From NCBI RefSeq assembly GCF_002289345.1, contig NZ_NSDG01000099.1:1376-50144 (forward strand): a stretch of 48,769 bases of DNA, read 5' to 3'. A program made the translations under genes and the position numbers. The notes beneath the pieces are model-generated. The model did no database searches and was not told the origin of the DNA. It saw only the letters and a program-made list of their open reading frames with translations. Positions 30,322-41,013 of this stretch are shown piece after piece; the first letter of the stretch is position 1; every line of letters starts with the position of its first letter. The stretch comes from Pseudoalteromonas sp. HM-SA03. Its GTDB lineage: Bacteria > Pseudomonadota > Gammaproteobacteria > Enterobacterales > Alteromonadaceae.

Positions 30322-33300
30322 ATGAACACACAAACAATAATAAATCAATGTCTTGAGCAAGGAGTTCGACTCTCCGTAGAGAATGGCAATTTGCAAATCG
30401 ATGCGCCAAAAGGTGGGTTGAGCAATGAAATGATCACTATTTTACGAGAAAATAAAGCGCAGCTTATTGAGTTCATTAATAAATTTTCAGCACAGAAAAG
30501 TGCTGTTGAAAAACAAAAACTCAAGCGTGCGGTGATTGATGGGCCTATTCCGCTATCTTTTGCTCAACAGCGCCTTTGGATTATTGACCGTATTGAGCAA
30601 GGTTCTGCACAGTACAATATGTCTGCTGCATTTAAGCTAGATGGCAGCCTTAACCAAGCCGCTTTTATTGCTACGATCGATGCCGTGATTGAGCGCCATG
30701 AGATTTTACGTACTGTATACAAAGAAACGAACGACAAATGTGAACAGGTGATCCGAGAGCAGGTTGATAGTGCGGTGACCATTATTGATTTCACTCACTT
30801 GCAAGGAGATGACCTGTACGACGAGATCCGTTCGTTGGCAGAGCAAGATGCGCTAAAGCCATTCGATCTGCAAAACGACACTATGCTGCGAGTTCAGTTA
30901 ATTAAAGCGTCAGGGTCTGAGCACTATGTTTTGTTTAACATGCATCACATTGCCTCAGATGGTTGGTCTCTTGGTGTGTTAGTCAAAGAGTTCTTGGAAG
31001 TATATACCGCGTACAGTCAAGGCAAACCGAATCCGTTAGTTGAGTTGGAGGTACAATATAAGGACTATGCACACTGGCAACGTCAATGGCTACAAGGTGA
31101 AGTATTTGAAAATGAAGTGGGTTACTGGCGCGAACAGTTAAAAGACCTACCAGCAACACACAGCCTACCATTAGACCGTAGTCGCCCAGCACAGCAAGGC
31201 TTTTTAGGTAATTCATTGCGCCGTGAATTGAGTGTCGCGCTAACGAAAAAACTAGACGTATACTGCCAACAACAGGGCGTAACACAGTTTATGGCTCTGC
31301 AAACGATTTATGCCTTATTGGTTGGCCAGTGGAGCGCCGAAGAAGATATCGTTATGGGTACGCCAGTCGCAGGCCGTATTCATCAAAACGTTGAACCACT
31401 CATTGGCTTCTTCCTAAACAATTTAGTGCTACGTACCGATCTGTCAGGTAATCCAAGTTTCAATGAACTTATCGCCAGCAATAGAACTACGTTATTAGAA
31501 GCATTTGAACATCAGCATCTGCCGTTTGACGCGCTTGTTGAAGACCTGAATCCTGAGCGTAGTAGCAGTCATCAACCTATGTTCCAGCTTTGGTTTGTAC
31601 TACAAAACCATGATAGCGGTACGTTTCAGCTCCCTGGTTTAGAAATGTCGGATCCGGAAGAAATCCTGTCAGGTGTTGACGTGGTCAACTTCGATATCTC
31701 ACTAAGTGCCGCGGTGGAAGAAGGAAAGCTAGTACTGGCTTGGCAATATAAGTCAGATCTGTTCGATATACATACCATGGAGAACTTTGCCCAATCATTT
31801 GAAGCATTGCTAGCAAATGCTATCGCTAATGGAGACGAGAAAATCTCGACAATTTCTGGCGTGACTGAAGGCACCCTACAACCTTGGCAAAATGCGAATA
31901 AGCATACCTTTGAAAACAAAACCAATCTGATTAAGTCGATTTTTGAATTCGCACAACAAAACCCAGATGCAATCGCGTTACGAGTTGAAGATGAAGCCAT
32001 TAGTTATGGTGAGCTTGCAGCGAAAGTCAGTGAGTTTTCTCAGCAATTAACAGCGCAAGGCGTGGTAACTGAGTCTCCTGTCGGTATTTGTGTCGATCGC
32101 AGTATCGAACAGCTAATTGCTCAACTAGCGGTGATGCATGCGGGTGGCGCATATGTTCCACTAGATGCCGGTGCACCTAATGATCGCATCGAATACATCA
32201 TCGCTGACACTGGATTACATATTGTTGTTGCTCAGTCTCATTACAACGATAAATTCAAAGACATCAATTGTCAGACTCTGACCATCGATCACACTCAATT
32301 AGCGGCAACAGGTGAGATCAGTGTTGACGATATCAGCTTGTCAACTGAGCAATTAGCTTACGTGTTATATACATCAGGCTCTACTGGTAAGCCAAAGGGC
32401 GTGGCAGTTCAACACGGTAACTTGGTGAATCTTGCAAACAGCATGAAACTTCTGTTGTCTGAGCGTGGGGTTTCAGGTCAGTATCGCTGGGCATGGAACG
32501 CGCCGATGATTTTCGATGCTTCTATTCAAGCTCTAACTCAGTTGGCTTTCGGTGTGGAGCTTAATCTACTGAAAGATGAATTGCGAAAGGATCCAAGCAA
32601 GTTACTTAGTTACCTTACCGAAAATAAAATCGACGTACTCGATACCACCCCTGCATTAGTTGATTTAGTGCTTCGTGAAGCCAGTGAGCAGGGAATTGCA
32701 TTGCCGAATTTATTAATCGGTGGTGAGGCTATCAGCTCTGAATTATGGCAAAAAGTGGCATCACATGCTTCTGAACATCAACGTTTTGCGCTCAACGTCT
32801 ATGGGCCTACAGAGTGTACTGTTAACGCGACTTTCTCTGATATTACCGCTGATTCTGTACCAAACATTGGGCGTCCATTGCCGAATTGCCAGACTTATAT
32901 TTTGAATGACGCACTAGCACCGTTAGCGGCTGGTGCAAAAGGTGAAATATACATTGGTGGTGAAGGGGTTGCTCGTGGCTACTTTAACAATGATGTGTTA
33001 ACCGAAGAGCGTTTCATCGAGTCTGCTACTTTTGGTCGTATCTACAAAACGGGTGATTTAGGGCGTTGGCTGGCAGATGGCACTATTGAATACCTAGGAC
33101 GCAGTGACTTCCAAGTTAAGTTACGTGGTTATCGTATCGAACTAAACGAAATTGAGTCAGTTATTTTGGAAGATGCGGGCGTAACTGATGCTGCAGTACT
33201 CGTCAAGGATGAACAGCTAGTCGCTTACGTGGCGGGTACAGATGTAAACCAAAATAGACTCAGTGATTGGATGAAAGCAAAACTTCCTACTTATATGGTT

Positions 33301-33699
33301 GCTGCCGCCATTATTGCAGTTGAAGAAATCCCGTTAACGAAAAATGGTAAACAGGATCGCAAAGCACTACTTAGCATTGAGCTTGAAGAAGTGATTGATG
33401 ATTACATCGCGCCAAGATCGGAGATGGAAGCGCGTTTACAAACCATTTGGCAGGACTTATTGGGCAAAGAGTCTATCAGCATGGACGACAACTTCTTTGC
33501 TATCGGCGGTCACTCTCTATTGGGGATCCGAGTTGCGAGTGCCTGCCGTGAGCAACTTAGCATTGAAATACCATTAAAGGTGCTAATGGAAAACCCGACT
33601 ATTCAAGCACTAGCTGAACAGTGCGAGCTCTATGAGAAACAAAAGTTAGTAATGTCTAGCAGCGTCGTGCGCGATGATGACGAAAGGATGGTGATATGA
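30322..33699 (+). CDS. Nonribosomal peptide synthetase 2 (docking-C-A-T), predicted Gln
   Basis: A 1125-residue single module. Residues 1-55 (IINQCLEQGVRLSVENG and LRENKAQLIEFI) form a TubC-type N-terminal docking domain, which receives the chain from another NRPS protein. The condensation domain has MHHIASDG (207-214). The adenylation domain has TSGSTGKPKG (684-693), FDASIQ with D732, VYGPTECTVNAT and KNGKQDR. Its specificity residues read D-A-Q-D-L-G-V-V-N-K, one change from the published glutamine code DAQDLGVVDK. The carrier Ser is S1065 in IGGHSLLG. No epimerase is present. It starts two bases after NRPS1 and its stop overlaps the NRPS3 start (ATGA), so the three are translated together. 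Confidence 0.92.
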   Translation: MNTQTIINQCLEQGVRLSVENGNLQIDAPKGGLSNEMITILRENKAQLIEFINKFSAQKSAVEKQKLKRAVIDGPIPLSFAQQRLWIIDRIEQGSAQYNMSAAFKLDGSLNQAAFIATIDAVIERHEILRTVYKETNDKCEQVIREQVDSAVTIIDFTHLQGDDLYDEIRSLAEQDALKPFDLQNDTMLRVQLIKASGSEHYVLFNMHHIASDGWSLGVLVKEFLEVYTAYSQGKPNPLVELEVQYKDYAHWQRQWLQGEVFENEVGYWREQLKDLPATHSLPLDRSRPAQQGFLGNSLRRELSVALTKKLDVYCQQQGVTQFMALQTIYALLVGQWSAEEDIVMGTPVAGRIHQNVEPLIGFFLNNLVLRTDLSGNPSFNELIASNRTTLLEAFEHQHLPFDALVEDLNPERSSSHQPMFQLWFVLQNHDSGTFQLPGLEMSDPEEILSGVDVVNFDISLSAAVEEGKLVLAWQYKSDLFDIHTMENFAQSFEALLANAIANGDEKISTISGVTEGTLQPWQNANKHTFENKTNLIKSIFEFAQQNPDAIALRVEDEAISYGELAAKVSEFSQQLTAQGVVTESPVGICVDRSIEQLIAQLAVMHAGGAYVPLDAGAPNDRIEYIIADTGLHIVVAQSHYNDKFKDINCQTLTIDHTQLAATGEISVDDISLSTEQLAYVLYTSGSTGKPKGVAVQHGNLVNLANSMKLLLSERGVSGQYRWAWNAPMIFDASIQALTQLAFGVELNLLKDELRKDPSKLLSYLTENKIDVLDTTPALVDLVLREASEQGIALPNLLIGGEAISSELWQKVASHASEHQRFALNVYGPTECTVNATFSDITADSVPNIGRPLPNCQTYILNDALAPLAAGAKGEIYIGGEGVARGYFNNDVLTEERFIESATFGRIYKTGDLGRWLADGTIEYLGRSDFQVKLRGYRIELNEIESVILEDAGVTDAAVLVKDEQLVAYVAGTDVNQNRLSDWMKAKLPTYMVAAAIIAVEEIPLTKNGKQDRKALLSIELEEVIDDYIAPRSEMEARLQTIWQDLLGKESISMDDNFFAIGGHSLLGIRVASACREQLSIEIPLKVLMENPTIQALAEQCELYEKQKLVMSSSVVRDDDERMVI

Positions 33700-36600
33700 G
33701 TGTAGAGCACATCATTGAGCAGTGCTCTACTTTGGGCCTCAGGCTGTCTACGGACGGCCAGAGCCTTAATATCACTGGCGATAAGAGTAACCTGATCCCT
33801 GAACTCATAGCGATGCTTAAGGAAAATAAAACAGCTCTGATTACATATATTCAGCGGTTTGCTGCGCTAGAAGGTGAACGGCAGCGTTATCGTATTACGC
33901 CAGTAGACAGAAATGGGCTGCTGCCCGTTTCTTCAGCACAACGCCGAATTTGGTTATCACAGCAGATGTCAGATGCTACGGCGACTTACAATATGCCAAA
34001 TGGCGTGCACATAGTTGGAGAGTTTGACGAGCTTATGGCTCGTCAGACAATGCAAATGATAGTTGCTCGTCATGAAGCATTGCGCACCGTTGTACATTAC
34101 CAAGGCGAACAGCTGGTACAAACGGTACGTGAAGTGGGCGATGTTGACTTTATTATTGAAGATTATAGTCATTTATCAGTTGCAGAAAGCGAGGCGCTCG
34201 CACTTGAGTTTGTACGTAAGGACGCTGATAGGCCTTTTGATCTTGAACATGACCTCATGCTTCGAGGTGGTTTTTTAAGGCAATCTCCAGAGCGGGGTAT
34301 TTTGTTCTTCAATGTCCATCACATTGCTGCTGATGGCTGGTCAATGGCATTGCTACTTGATGAATTCAAGCATATTTATAACGCTTTATTTCATGGTATT
34401 GCGCCACAGCTTCCCGACGTTGCAGTGCAATATGCCGATTATGCTAATTGGCAATCAGAGATGCTACGTAGTGATAATGTGGAGGGATCAAAGACCTACT
34501 GGCTAACTCAATTACAGGATTTGCCGAGCGTTCATAGTATCCCATTGGACTTTTCACGACCGGCATCTACCTGTGGTAGAAGTGACTTTAGAGTTACCCA
34601 GTTATCAGCTTCTTTAAGTCGCAAGCTAAAAGCGTTGGCGACAACACGGCAAACATCATTATTTGTGCTGTTTCATGCCGCTATTTCAGTGGTACTGGGG
34701 CGCTACGCAGGTAGTGATGACATTGTCGTGGGCACGCCAGTGGCAGGTAGAAAACAAAAAGAACTAGAAAAAACGTTTGGCTGCTTTATTAACAACTTAG
34801 TGTTGCGCTTACGCCTAGACTCAAAGCAGTCATTTGCCCAGCTGTTGTCGGCAGCCAAACAAGTGAATGAATCTGCGCTTGAGCATCAGGATATTCCATT
34901 TGAATATTTAGTTGAGGCGTTAAAACCAGAGCGTAGCAATGGTTATCATCCGCTGTTTCAAATCGCGCTCGTACAGAATAATCTAGATATTAGCACAAAG
35001 GCAGAGATCCCATTGGCGGGAGAGGTCGTGTTGCAATCGTTTGACTCAGCAGAGCTAAGCGCAAAATACGATATCCAAATAAACATCGTCGACACAGTTG
35101 ATGGCATTCAAGTGAGCTTTTCATTTGACACTAACCTGTTTAAGGCCGAAACCGTCGCGAGAATGACCCGCCAGTTACAGACCATTTGCAAGCAAATTGC
35201 TGACAATATTGATACTCCTATAGAGCAACTTGTGCTGATGGATGATACCGAACTTGCCCAGATACAAGAATGGGAGCAATTCGCTGCATATCAGGGAAAT
35301 AATTTACCTATTCATAGCTATGTAGAGCATTGGGCAGGTAGCGATCCAGACAAATCAGCTATTTGTGTCGCCGGTAACACCCTGAGCTATGGAGAAGTAA
35401 ATACCCGAGCGAATCAATTAGCAAGATACCTACAAAGCCAAGGTGTAAGTAAAGGAGCATTCATTGGCGTGACATTCGAACGTTCTACGGAGCTCGTGAT
35501 TGCCATGCTCGCGATTGTTAAAGCAGGCGCGGTTTACGTTCCTCTAGATCCCGATTACCCGGCGGCTAGGCTGCAATATATGATCGAAGATACGGCGCTA
35601 AAGCAAGTACTGACTACGACAGCGTTAGCACCCATTTTTGAGCTGTACGAGATTGCTGTCGTGGCAGTTGATGCGTTACAAATTAAAGCTGAAATTGCAA
35701 CTCACAGTGGTACTAATCTTGATTTAACCACCAGTGGCGATGATCTTGCCTACATTATTTACACCTCTGGATCGACAGGTAAACCAAAGGGGGTGATGGT
35801 TGAACACTTAGGTATTGAGCGATTAATACACAACCCTAATTATGTCTCATTGAGTTCGGCTGAAAATATCTTATTCATTTCCAATACCGCATTTGACGCC
35901 GCCACATTTGAGATTTGGGGAGCATTGGCAAACGGTGCAACATTATATGGGATGGATAAGGCTTGTTTACTTGATGCCAACCGCTTTGCTGATGAAGTTC
36001 GTCGCATGAACATTTCCACAGCGTTCATCACTGTGGCGCTATTTAATCAAATCATTGCTATTCGTCCAGATGCATTTGCCTCACTAAATAATGTCATGGT
36101 TGGTGGAGAGAAACTCGATAAATATACTATCGATCGCGCATTAGCTAGTGGTAAGCCCACGCGTTTATTGAATATTTATGGACCGACTGAAAATACGACA
36201 TTTAGTACTTACTATGAAATTGAAGAAGTAGGGAGAGTCCAATATCCAATCGGTAAGGCAATCTCAGGTACGGGTTGTTATATCTTGGATGCTGAGCAGC
36301 AACGCAGTGCTGTTGGCGTTGTTGGTGAGCTGTACTTAAGCGGAATAGGACTTGCCAGAGGGTACTTAAACAAAGCTGATATGACAGCAGAGCGTTTTGT
36401 CCATGTTGATTCAATTACGAGTGAGCGACTTTATCGCACCGGCGACATGGTTAAGTGGGATGAAAATGGCAATGTTTGTTATATCGGCAGAACCGATAAT
36501 CAGGTAAAGATCCGCGGATTTCGTATCGAGATTGGTGAAATAGAGCAAGCGCTAACAAATCTAACCGATGTCAAAGAGGCCGCAGTACAAGTCGAAACTG

Positions 36601-39600
36601 AGAGTGGGCAAAAAAGCTTGATTGCTTATGTAACCTGTCATCAGGTACAGAGTGTTGAGGCGATTAAACAGGCACTTACTCCGTGTTTGCCTTTACATAT
36701 GCTCCCGGCTCAGTTTGTACTTTTAGAAGCGATGCCACTCACCGCAAATGGCAAAATAGATCGTGCCCGCCTGGTGCGTGAGCAAAGTAATACGGCTACG
36801 AAACTGACACCACCCTCTAGCGCTTTAGCGAGTGTAGTTGCCAATATTTGGGCTGTTGCTCTGCAGCTTGCGCCAGAGCACATTGGCATGGAAAGTAATT
36901 TCTTTGAACTCGGCGGCCATTCGCTACTGGCAATGAATGTCGTGCACAAAATTCATCACGCTGCACAATCTGAAGTGCCTGTGCAATGTTTATTTGAAGC
37001 GCCTATATTGGCTCAATTTACCGAATTAGTCGCGCAATATCAGCATACCACTAGCTTACTTAGCGTCACCAAAGCGCCAAGTTCGGAGCAGGGGTATCCC
37101 TTGTCGGCAGCACAGCGCAGAATGTGGCTTATCGACCAACTTGGTAATGGTAGTGCGCAATATAATCTAAATTATCAGTTTGCAGTTCGCGGTGATTTTA
37201 ACATTGATTCAGCCGAACGCGCGTTTTTAAGCCTGCTTCAGCGTCACGAAGTATTAAGAACGTCTTACCATGAAACCGATGAAGGCGAGATACAGCTGGT
37301 TCAGCCAATTTCAGCATTTACTATTGCTCACTACCATACCAGTGCAGAACACTATGCTGATGAGTTAATGAGAGTGCAAAGTGAGTTGAATGAATCATTT
37401 GATCTCACCAGTTCTCCGCTGATACGCGTGGCTTACATTGATGGTGCTGCGCAAAATTCGGGTACCTTACTATTGTGCTTACATCATATTGCTACCGATG
37501 GTTGGTCGATGAACATCTTGTTTAACGAGTTCGCCGAACTCTACCGTGGAGAGCAAGAAGGTAAGGTGCCGAACTTGCCGCATAATGCGCTTAATTACAC
37601 GGATTATGCTGTGTGGCAGCAAACATACTTAACCAGTGAGAGTTGCTTAGCATCGCTTGAACACTGGCAGGAGCGCCTTAAGGATGCACCAGCAGAGCAT
37701 GGTATTACCTTGGATTTTCCTCGGCCGAAAATTAAACAGCAAGCTGGAGCCGTTGTAACTCAGGTTCTTGCAAAGGCTGAAGCGTTGGCGTTAAAGGATT
37801 TTATCGGCACGCATAATCTAACCCCATTTATGTTGGCACATGCAGCGTTGTCGCTTGTTGTTGCACAGCATGGTCGAGAATCCCAGTGCGTAATTGGCGC
37901 GCCGGTGGCTGGTAGGCATGATCAAAAGCTAGCCGATTTAATTGGACTATTTGTCAATACCATTGCACTAACGGCGCACACCAACTTTGCGACTCTGGGA
38001 GAGTATTTAGCTCACATACGTGACGTTAATATTGCCGCACAATCACATAATTTGGTGCCTTTTGATTTAGTAGTTGATGCGCTAAATGTGAATCGCTCCG
38101 CAGCGATAAGCCCAGTATTTCAGATAATGTTGACTACGGATGGGGAAGACAGCTTCCGGTTTGATAAAGCAGACTCGATAGAGGCTTTATCAGGTGTTGA
38201 GTTTACCTCGCTAATGGATGGAAAGATCACAACCAAGTTTGATTTAGATGTTCATTTTGAGCTGTCTGACCACCAGTTAACCGTTAATTGGGTATACGAC
38301 ACTAGCCTATTTAAAGCATCGAGCATTGAGCGATTATCCGAGCAGATGATGCAGTTGTTACGCGCGTTGGTAAAAGGCAATTCGCAGCGCGATATCATGA
38401 CTTTGCCTATGAGCGCGTTGACGCTTTGTAACGAAGCTCAAACCACAGCACTACTCGCTATGTTGAATCCGCTAGACTCGACGCAGCCTGTTGTTGCCGA
38501 GAGTTTGGTCACATGTTGGTCAGATACTGTAGTAAAGCACGCAACTAACATCGCGCTTCACTGGCAGGATCAAAGTTGGACCTTTCAAGCATTGGCATCG
38601 CGTGTAGCAAAGTGTGCGCAAGTGCTCCAGACAGTTCATGGTATTGAGCGTGGACAGGTTATCGCTGTGCAGATGGACAAAAGTGATGAGATGGTCGTTG
38701 CTTTGTTAGCCATTATGACTGCTGGCGCAGCTTACTTGCCGCTAGACCCAAGCGCGCCGAGAGAACGAGTTGATTTTGTGCTAGCTGATGCTAAAGCCAG
38801 TCTGTTGATTTCACAGCCTGCTTATCAGACGCGCTTTGATAGCGCTCAGTGCCCAAGTACTACCGTCAATATGTTAGAAGTCGCACAAGTCGCTGGGGAA
38901 GTTACCCCTGTTATCGTCTCGGCAGAGGATCTTGCCTATGTGATATACACCTCAGGTACTACAGGGCAACCGAAAGGTGTCATGGTATCGCACCGCAATG
39001 CAGTTTCATTGATGGAAGAGATGCAACGCTGGCCAATATGCCAAGGTGAACAAAACTGGGGATGGAATGCTAACTATGTCTTTGATGCATCGTTGCAGGG
39101 GTTGTTGCAGCTGATAGCTGGGATGGCGTTAACACCGATACCAGAAACCCTTAAGTTACAACCACAACAACTGGGCGAATACCTTAGCGACCATAACGTG
39201 ACGGTATTGGATTGTACGCCAAGCTTAGTCGAAATGTGGCTGGATGAAGACCTAGATGCGCAATTACCAAACCTTATTATAGGCGGTGAAGCCATCTCTG
39301 AATCACTTTGGCAGCGTTTGATTAAGTGGCAGCACCTGCATGATCGGACGGCATTGAACGTTTATGGTCCAACAGAATGTACCGTCAATGCAACGGTTGC
39401 TGAAATCTCAGGCTCCTGTCCACATTTAGGTTTGCCGTTATCTAATACTCGTTTGTATGTGCTTGATGATCATCAAAGATTAGTCGCAGAAGGAATGAGT
39501 GGGGAGTTATATATCAGTGGTGAAGGCGTTGCAGAAGGGTATTTAGGTAAACCTGAGCTAACTGCCAGCTGCTTTATTGATAACCCGTTTGGTTACCACC

Positions 39601-40994
39601 AATCATGCCATGCTCGGTTATACAAAACAGGCGATATCGTGCGTTTTTCAGACGGTATTTTGCACTACGTAGGTCGTGCTGACTCTCAAGTGAAACTAAA
39701 TGGCTATCGAATTGAATTGGCTGAAATAGAGCAGCATCTTTTCGCTTTGCCTGATGTCGTAAGGGCACATGTGATGATTAGTTATTTAGCAAGTGGTACT
39801 CCTATGCTTGTGGCATATGTACAAGGTGTATCTGAAGTGCTTGATAGTACTGGGTTGAGCGCTACATTAAGTGCGAAATTACCAAGCTACATGGTACCTC
39901 AACAATATATTGCCATGACACACTGGCCAGTTACTCGCAACGGCAAACTGGATATTTCTGCATTACCACAAGTCGAGGTTGAGCCATCCGGGGACAGTTT
40001 AAGCACTGAGACGGAGTGCAAGTTAGCAGAGGTATGGCAAGCAGTATTAAGGCTACCGACGGATACGCTGCTGTTTAAGGGGTCGTCGTTTTTTGATCTA
40101 GGTGGCAATTCATTGCAAGCGGTCGCGCTAGTCCGAGCAATTAAAAAGGCGTTCAATGTGCAGCTCAATGCACTAGATGTTTTTCAGCAGCAAACGCTGA
40201 GTTCACTGGCAGCAAAAGTGGATGCTATGGGTAGTTATGGTGACCTTAAACAACTTGTGTTGTTGCGTGAAGGCGATGACCAACAACCCCCGATTGTGTT
40301 TATTCACCCTGTGGGTGGTCAGTTGACTTGCTATGCTCAATTGGTTTCTGAATTGGAAACAAATGTACCTATTTACGGGCTGCAATCCACGACCTTGCAA
40401 TTCAGATCGATCACTGAGCTGGCCACACATTATCTGTCTTTGCTTGAGGCTGATATCGAACACCCGAATTATCATCTGATCGGTTGGTCGATGGGTGGAG
40501 TGATTGGTCACACCATGCAAAGGCTGGCACAAGAAAAAGTACTTAGTCTGACCATGATTGATTCATATATTCCTGAACTACATAGAAATATTGAACAAAA
40601 TGAATTACAGCGGTTAGGCGCTTTTGCCGAAGAGCTTGGGGTGTCGCTGGATGGCATTGCCGTTGAAGATGTACAGCATTTGGATCACGAGCAACGTCTG
40701 GCGATGCTTCATAAGTTGTGTGTGACACAGCACCTTGTCTCTGAAGCGTTTACCTTGATGGATTTGCAGATGCAATGGCAAATATTGAGCCATAACCATG
40801 CATTATTTTCAGCCCATACCTGCATTCCTTCTGCATCCAGTGCTCGGCTAATTTACGCCAGCGATTTTACGGCTATAGAGGGATGGTCAACACGTTTATC
40901 ACACTGTGAAGCATTCGGTATTGAGGACACAGAACATCATGCCATTATGAAAGAAAATGAACTTAAAATACTGATTAATAAGCATTTAAACTAA
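33696..40994 (+). CDS. Nonribosomal peptide synthetase 3 (docking-C-A-T-C-A-T-TE), predicted Ile/Val then Gln
   Basis: A 2432-residue terminal synthetase. A TubC-like docking domain (1-56) is followed by C (HHIAADG at 208), then A with TSGSTGKPKG (690) and FDAATF (D734), then T with Ser1076. A second C (HHIATDG at 1263), A with TSGTTGQPKG (1752) and FDASLQ (D1797), T with Ser2139, and a thioesterase with GWSMGG (Ser2265) follow. The first A reads D-A-F-F-M-G-I-T-F-K, one change from the Ile code DAFFYGITFK. The second reads D-A-Q-D-I-G-V-V-N-K, glutamine-like and very similar to NRPS2. No epimerase or methyltransferase domain is seen. The thioesterase would release the product as an acid or a ring. 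A 19-base gap separates it from the oxygenase gene. Confidence 0.92.
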   Translation: MSVEHIIEQCSTLGLRLSTDGQSLNITGDKSNLIPELIAMLKENKTALITYIQRFAALEGERQRYRITPVDRNGLLPVSSAQRRIWLSQQMSDATATYNMPNGVHIVGEFDELMARQTMQMIVARHEALRTVVHYQGEQLVQTVREVGDVDFIIEDYSHLSVAESEALALEFVRKDADRPFDLEHDLMLRGGFLRQSPERGILFFNVHHIAADGWSMALLLDEFKHIYNALFHGIAPQLPDVAVQYADYANWQSEMLRSDNVEGSKTYWLTQLQDLPSVHSIPLDFSRPASTCGRSDFRVTQLSASLSRKLKALATTRQTSLFVLFHAAISVVLGRYAGSDDIVVGTPVAGRKQKELEKTFGCFINNLVLRLRLDSKQSFAQLLSAAKQVNESALEHQDIPFEYLVEALKPERSNGYHPLFQIALVQNNLDISTKAEIPLAGEVVLQSFDSAELSAKYDIQINIVDTVDGIQVSFSFDTNLFKAETVARMTRQLQTICKQIADNIDTPIEQLVLMDDTELAQIQEWEQFAAYQGNNLPIHSYVEHWAGSDPDKSAICVAGNTLSYGEVNTRANQLARYLQSQGVSKGAFIGVTFERSTELVIAMLAIVKAGAVYVPLDPDYPAARLQYMIEDTALKQVLTTTALAPIFELYEIAVVAVDALQIKAEIATHSGTNLDLTTSGDDLAYIIYTSGSTGKPKGVMVEHLGIERLIHNPNYVSLSSAENILFISNTAFDAATFEIWGALANGATLYGMDKACLLDANRFADEVRRMNISTAFITVALFNQIIAIRPDAFASLNNVMVGGEKLDKYTIDRALASGKPTRLLNIYGPTENTTFSTYYEIEEVGRVQYPIGKAISGTGCYILDAEQQRSAVGVVGELYLSGIGLARGYLNKADMTAERFVHVDSITSERLYRTGDMVKWDENGNVCYIGRTDNQVKIRGFRIEIGEIEQALTNLTDVKEAAVQVETESGQKSLIAYVTCHQVQSVEAIKQALTPCLPLHMLPAQFVLLEAMPLTANGKIDRARLVREQSNTATKLTPPSSALASVVANIWAVALQLAPEHIGMESNFFELGGHSLLAMNVVHKIHHAAQSEVPVQCLFEAPILAQFTELVAQYQHTTSLLSVTKAPSSEQGYPLSAAQRRMWLIDQLGNGSAQYNLNYQFAVRGDFNIDSAERAFLSLLQRHEVLRTSYHETDEGEIQLVQPISAFTIAHYHTSAEHYADELMRVQSELNESFDLTSSPLIRVAYIDGAAQNSGTLLLCLHHIATDGWSMNILFNEFAELYRGEQEGKVPNLPHNALNYTDYAVWQQTYLTSESCLASLEHWQERLKDAPAEHGITLDFPRPKIKQQAGAVVTQVLAKAEALALKDFIGTHNLTPFMLAHAALSLVVAQHGRESQCVIGAPVAGRHDQKLADLIGLFVNTIALTAHTNFATLGEYLAHIRDVNIAAQSHNLVPFDLVVDALNVNRSAAISPVFQIMLTTDGEDSFRFDKADSIEALSGVEFTSLMDGKITTKFDLDVHFELSDHQLTVNWVYDTSLFKASSIERLSEQMMQLLRALVKGNSQRDIMTLPMSALTLCNEAQTTALLAMLNPLDSTQPVVAESLVTCWSDTVVKHATNIALHWQDQSWTFQALASRVAKCAQVLQTVHGIERGQVIAVQMDKSDEMVVALLAIMTAGAAYLPLDPSAPRERVDFVLADAKASLLISQPAYQTRFDSAQCPSTTVNMLEVAQVAGEVTPVIVSAEDLAYVIYTSGTTGQPKGVMVSHRNAVSLMEEMQRWPICQGEQNWGWNANYVFDASLQGLLQLIAGMALTPIPETLKLQPQQLGEYLSDHNVTVLDCTPSLVEMWLDEDLDAQLPNLIIGGEAISESLWQRLIKWQHLHDRTALNVYGPTECTVNATVAEISGSCPHLGLPLSNTRLYVLDDHQRLVAEGMSGELYISGEGVAEGYLGKPELTASCFIDNPFGYHQSCHARLYKTGDIVRFSDGILHYVGRADSQVKLNGYRIELAEIEQHLFALPDVVRAHVMISYLASGTPMLVAYVQGVSEVLDSTGLSATLSAKLPSYMVPQQYIAMTHWPVTRNGKLDISALPQVEVEPSGDSLSTETECKLAEVWQAVLRLPTDTLLFKGSSFFDLGGNSLQAVALVRAIKKAFNVQLNALDVFQQQTLSSLAAKVDAMGSYGDLKQLVLLREGDDQQPPIVFIHPVGGQLTCYAQLVSELETNVPIYGLQSTTLQFRSITELATHYLSLLEADIEHPNYHLIGWSMGGVIGHTMQRLAQEKVLSLTMIDSYIPELHRNIEQNELQRLGAFAEELGVSLDGIAVEDVQHLDHEQRLAMLHKLCVTQHLVSEAFTLMDLQMQWQILSHNHALFSAHTCIPSASSARLIYASDFTAIEGWSTRLSHCEAFGIEDTEHHAIMKENELKILINKHLN

Positions 40995-41013
40995 AATATA
41001 AAAGGAAATATCC

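Noticed and set aside
30322..30490. N-terminal 55 residues of NRPS2 as a separate peptide or broken domain
   Set aside because: The segment is a TubC-like docking domain and recurs at the start of NRPS3, so it is a normal part of the protein.
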